Assembly: GCF_019091455.1 (NCBI RefSeq)
Contig: NZ_JAGXJN010000017.1
Location: 1-64,000 of the forward strand
Length of the DNA stretch: 64,000 nt
Reading direction: 5' to 3'
Source: Chitinophaga sp. GbtcB8
Lineage (GTDB): Bacteria; Bacteroidota; Bacteroidia; Chitinophagales; Chitinophagaceae
Shown here: piece by piece, positions 61,523 to 64,000 of the stretch
Numbering within the stretch: position 1 is the stretch's first letter
How the letters are laid out: every line of letters begins with the position of its first letter
Notes under the pieces: model-generated
Database searches by the model: none
Told to the model about the DNA's origin: nothing
What the model saw: only the letters and a program-made list of their open reading frames with translations
Translations under genes and position numbers: made by a program

Positions 61523-62869
61523 TTAATATCCTTTGTTCTGTTCAAGGTCTATATCATTCAGCACTTCGCCGGCTGGTATGGGCAGCACCTGTTTGTTAAC
61601 ATCGGTAACACCCAATACAGCAGCGGCCCTGTTGGTGCGCACCAGGTCGTACCAGCGGTGCCCTTCAAAAGCAAATTCCAGCCGTCTTTCATTTTCGATG
61701 GCCAGCAACAGGTCGCTTTTTGATGCTGCTTCGCTGGGCGGCACACCGGCCCGGCTGTGTACTGCATTCAGATCGCTGACAGCGCCGGTTAAGTTGTTGA
61801 GCTGTGCACGCGCTTCTGCACGTATCAGCCACAGCTCTGCAATACGTATTACAAATGCAGGATCCGTGGCCGGGCTGCGGTAATATAGATTGCCGTACCA
61901 AAGGCCGGCAGATGTTTTTGCTACCAGCGCGCTGCGGTTGCCTCCAATAGCGGGATCATTTACCAGCGCCAGGAAAGCATCATTGGGCGCCCATTGGCGC
62001 GTACCGCCATTAGCGGGCGGCTGCCAGCTATTGCGGTGTGAGTTGGTATAAGTGGCGCTGTAAGAAAGCTCCAGCACAGATTCGGAGGTGGCAGTGGCAT
62101 TGTTGGCAAAAAATGCGCTGTAAGGCTGCACCAGCTTATAGTTGGCAGAATCGGCAATCACTTTGGTGGCATAGGTTTCCGCATCGGCCCATTGCTGGCG
62201 GTATAAATGATAACGCGCACGTAAGGCCCAGGCAGTTTTTTGCGTGGCGCGGAAACGGTTGGTGGTGGCGGGCAGCAGGGAATCTGCTGCTACCAGGTCG
62301 CTCAGCACCTGGTTATAGGTTTGATCCAGGCTGCTGCGTTTAATGCCGTATTTATCTGATGGGGTAATGGTGGGTGTAAGCGTGATCTGCACCCCGCCCC
62401 AGGTACGTGCCAGGTCAAAATAGCCCAGGGCTCTTACAAAATAAGCTTCCCCTGTAAACTGGTTTTTCAGCTGCTGTGTAAGCAAAGGATCAGTAACAGC
62501 CGGTACTTTGGCAATGATATGATTGGCGCGGTTAATAGTCGCATAAATGCCGGACCACGCGCTGGCTATATTGGCATTGTCGGCCCGCACATTATGGCTG
62601 ATGAACTGCTGTATAATGGATTGGGAGCCGGTCCATACAATGTTATCGCCGGATAAATAGCCAATGGAAACAAAGTTGCTGCCGTAATAAGCGTCGGCTG
62701 ATAAAGCCCGGTAAAGGCCCCTGGTTGCGGTTTCTGCGGATGATTTGTCCGTGATCGCTGCTGAATTATCATCTGAAATTGCATCCTGCGGCTGCACGTC
62801 CAGGAATTTTTTGCAGGACAGCAGCAGCACGGAGGCCAGGAACGGAAGTATATATTTACTTGTTTGCAT
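61523..62869 (-). CDS. RagB/SusD family lipoprotein of the sulfite-oxidase operon
   Basis: Surface ligand-capture lipoprotein, 448 residues. The lipoprotein signal ends at LLLSC (Cys about 19), then KKFLDVQPQDAISDDNSAAI. The SusD TPR-like C-terminal region has FVIRIAELWLIRAEARAQLN and ends LPIPAGEVLNDIDLEQNKGY, the common end of the family. It follows the SusC stop by 22 bp and precedes the DoxX-like gene by 23 bp, so it belongs to the same operon. This ties outer-membrane uptake to the oxidation genes downstream. Confidence 0.94.
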   Translation of the reverse strand: MQTSKYILPFLASVLLLSCKKFLDVQPQDAISDDNSAAITDKSSAETATRGLYRALSADAYYGSNFVSIGYLSGDNIVWTGSQSIIQQFISHNVRADNANIASAWSGIYATINRANHIIAKVPAVTDPLLTQQLKNQFTGEAYFVRALGYFDLARTWGGVQITLTPTITPSDKYGIKRSSLDQTYNQVLSDLVAADSLLPATTNRFRATQKTAWALRARYHLYRQQWADAETYATKVIADSANYKLVQPYSAFFANNATATSESVLELSYSATYTNSHRNSWQPPANGGTRQWAPNDAFLALVNDPAIGGNRSALVAKTSAGLWYGNLYYRSPATDPAFVIRIAELWLIRAEARAQLNNLTGAVSDLNAVHSRAGVPPSEAASKSDLLLAIENERRLEFAFEGHRWYDLVRTNRAAAVLGVTDVNKQVLPIPAGEVLNDIDLEQNKGY

Positions 62870-62891
62870 TGTGTTCTTTTTTAACGGTTCA

Positions 62892-64000
62892 TTAAAGCGT
62901 TACATTCACTCCAAACTGCACGGTGCGGGGCTGGGGCGCAGTGCCCAGGTCAAGCCCCTGTACGTTCTGCAGGGAGGTTACATTCACTTCCGGATCAGGC
63001 CCTGAGTATTTTTTAAACAGTAACAGGTTGCTGCCGGTGAAGTATACCCGCACGGTCTGGAAACCTGCACGGGAGGTAATGCTTTTGGGAACCGTGTATC
63101 CTAAGGTGAGGGAGCTGAGCTTCAGGAAAGAGCCATCTTCCAGGAAACGGTTGTTCTGCTCCAGCGTATAGTTGTTACCGTAAGCAGTAACGCGGGGCAC
63201 ATCGGTAATATCGCCGGGTTTCTGCCAGCGGTTTAGCTGGCCGGCAAATAATACGCGGTTGGCATCGCGGGTACCGCCTCCTTCACCAAAGAAACGGTTC
63301 AGGTTATATACATCGTTCCCGTACTGGAAGGTGAAGGCAACGCCCAGGTCAAAACCCTTATAGGTGAAGTTGTTGGTAATGCCGCCAAAAAATTTGGGAA
63401 TAGCGCTGCCCATGATCTGCCGGTCTGCCACGGTGATCTGCCCGTCTTTATTCACATCTTCAAACACTGCGTTACCGGTTTGCGGATCCACATACAGCTG
63501 TTTATACAACCAGAAGGAGTACATAGAGTAACCCTGCTGCAGCCTTACCCAGTCGCGGTTGTAATAGGTGACTGGTATTGGCAGCTGTACTATTTTATTG
63601 CTGTTGCCGGAGATATTGAAATTTGTTTGCCAGGTAAAGTGGCGGTTGCGGATGTTAAAGGTATTAATGGCTACTTCATACCCTTTGTTGTTGATCACAC
63701 CTGCATTGCTGGCGTAGGAGTTAAAACCGGAAATGGCGTTCACCGGCAGCTGTAACAAAGCATCTGTAGTATGTTTTGAATATAGGTTCACCTCAATGCC
63801 TATACGGTCATTTAACAATCCCAGGTCTACACCAATGTTGGCTTGCCTTGTTTTTTCCCAGCGCAGGTCAGGGTTAGAAAGCTGCAGCGGGTAAATGCCC
63901 GGCTGGTCGCCGCTGGTGGTGTTATCCGGGTAGCCGGCGCCGCCAGACCATAAGCCCTGTGCGGCAAAGTTGTTAATACCATTCTGGTTACCGGTAAGAC
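62892..64000 (-). CDS. SusC/RagA family TonB-linked outer membrane protein, 5' end beyond window
   Basis: The C-terminal 369 residues of a SusC channel. The frame is open from its stop at 62892 to the window edge. It has the barrel motif FQYGNDVYNLNRFFGEGGGT, the WRxPGDITDVPR-type sequence and FLEDGSFLKLSSLTLGYTVP, and it ends PRTVQFGVNVTL. Signal peptide, carboxypeptidase-like and plug domains lie outside the window. It is probably the first gene of the operon that ends with the FAD oxidoreductase. The promoter cannot be seen. Confidence 0.95.
   Translation of the reverse strand, partial: LTGNQNGINNFAAQGLWSGGAGYPDNTTSGDQPGIYPLQLSNPDLRWEKTRQANIGVDLGLLNDRIGIEVNLYSKHTTDALLQLPVNAISGFNSYASNAGVINNKGYEVAINTFNIRNRHFTWQTNFNISGNSNKIVQLPIPVTYYNRDWVRLQQGYSMYSFWLYKQLYVDPQTGNAVFEDVNKDGQITVADRQIMGSAIPKFFGGITNNFTYKGFDLGVAFTFQYGNDVYNLNRFFGEGGGTRDANRVLFAGQLNRWQKPGDITDVPRVTAYGNNYTLEQNNRFLEDGSFLKLSSLTLGYTVPKSITSRAGFQTVRVYFTGSNLLLFKKYSGPDPEVNVTSLQNVQGLDLGTAPQPRTVQFGVNVTL

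Overview
The window comes from a member of the Bacteroidota, most likely family Chitinophagaceae (Chitinophaga-like). The reasons are three SusC/SusD outer-membrane uptake pairs, TonB-linked receptors with STN and carboxypeptidase-regulatory-like domains, a HmuY lipoprotein, DUF4249 and DUF1080 proteins, and promoter-like sites of the Bacteroidota type (TTTG, 19 nt, TAnnTTTG). It is ordinary chromosome: no integrase, transposase, phage gene, CRISPR array, rRNA or tRNA was recognised.

Layout. Bases 1-13,040 are almost all minus strand: scpB (cut by the window edge), atpG without other ATP synthase genes, a SusD/SusC pair with a DUF1080 hydrolase, the 3' remnant of a lost lipoprotein gene, then rny, zapA, a small coiled-coil gene and pheT. 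A gene-free 535 bp stretch at 13,041-13,575 carries a cluster of DnaA-box-like sites and separates the minus block from dnaB, a MATE exporter and rsmE on the plus strand. TerC and pyrD follow on the minus strand, then a TonB-dependent receptor with a DUF4249 lipoprotein.

Bases 23,500-31,434 form a heme-uptake region on the plus strand. A structured leader RNA ending in an intrinsic terminator precedes hmuT-hmuU-hmuV-hmuS. A second leader precedes a small unknown gene, a TonB-dependent receptor and a HmuY-family lipoprotein. A cbpA-like J-domain gene and a single-domain response regulator follow. Bases 33,419-39,248 are a minus-strand heavy-metal RND efflux operon (TolC, adaptor, DUF190, CusA/CzcA). 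Next come a serine hydrolase, a divergent SDR/LysR pair with a palindromic intergenic site, a SusC/SusD pair, an FtsX-type permease, a DNA glycosylase with an unknown partner, a class A beta-lactamase and a GH78-like rhamnosidase.

Bases 55,186-64,000 (minus strand) look like one operon: SusC, SusD, two paralogous DoxX-like membrane proteins, a c-type cytochrome, a Tat-exported molybdopterin sulfite-oxidase-family enzyme and an FAD oxidoreductase. This suggests uptake of a sulfur compound coupled to periplasmic oxidation; the substrate is not known.

The most unusual non-coding structure is a set of intergenic palindromes, each built from its own repeated 7-10 nt word, that abut or overlap gene 3' ends. 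There are at least seven, and two share arms with each other.
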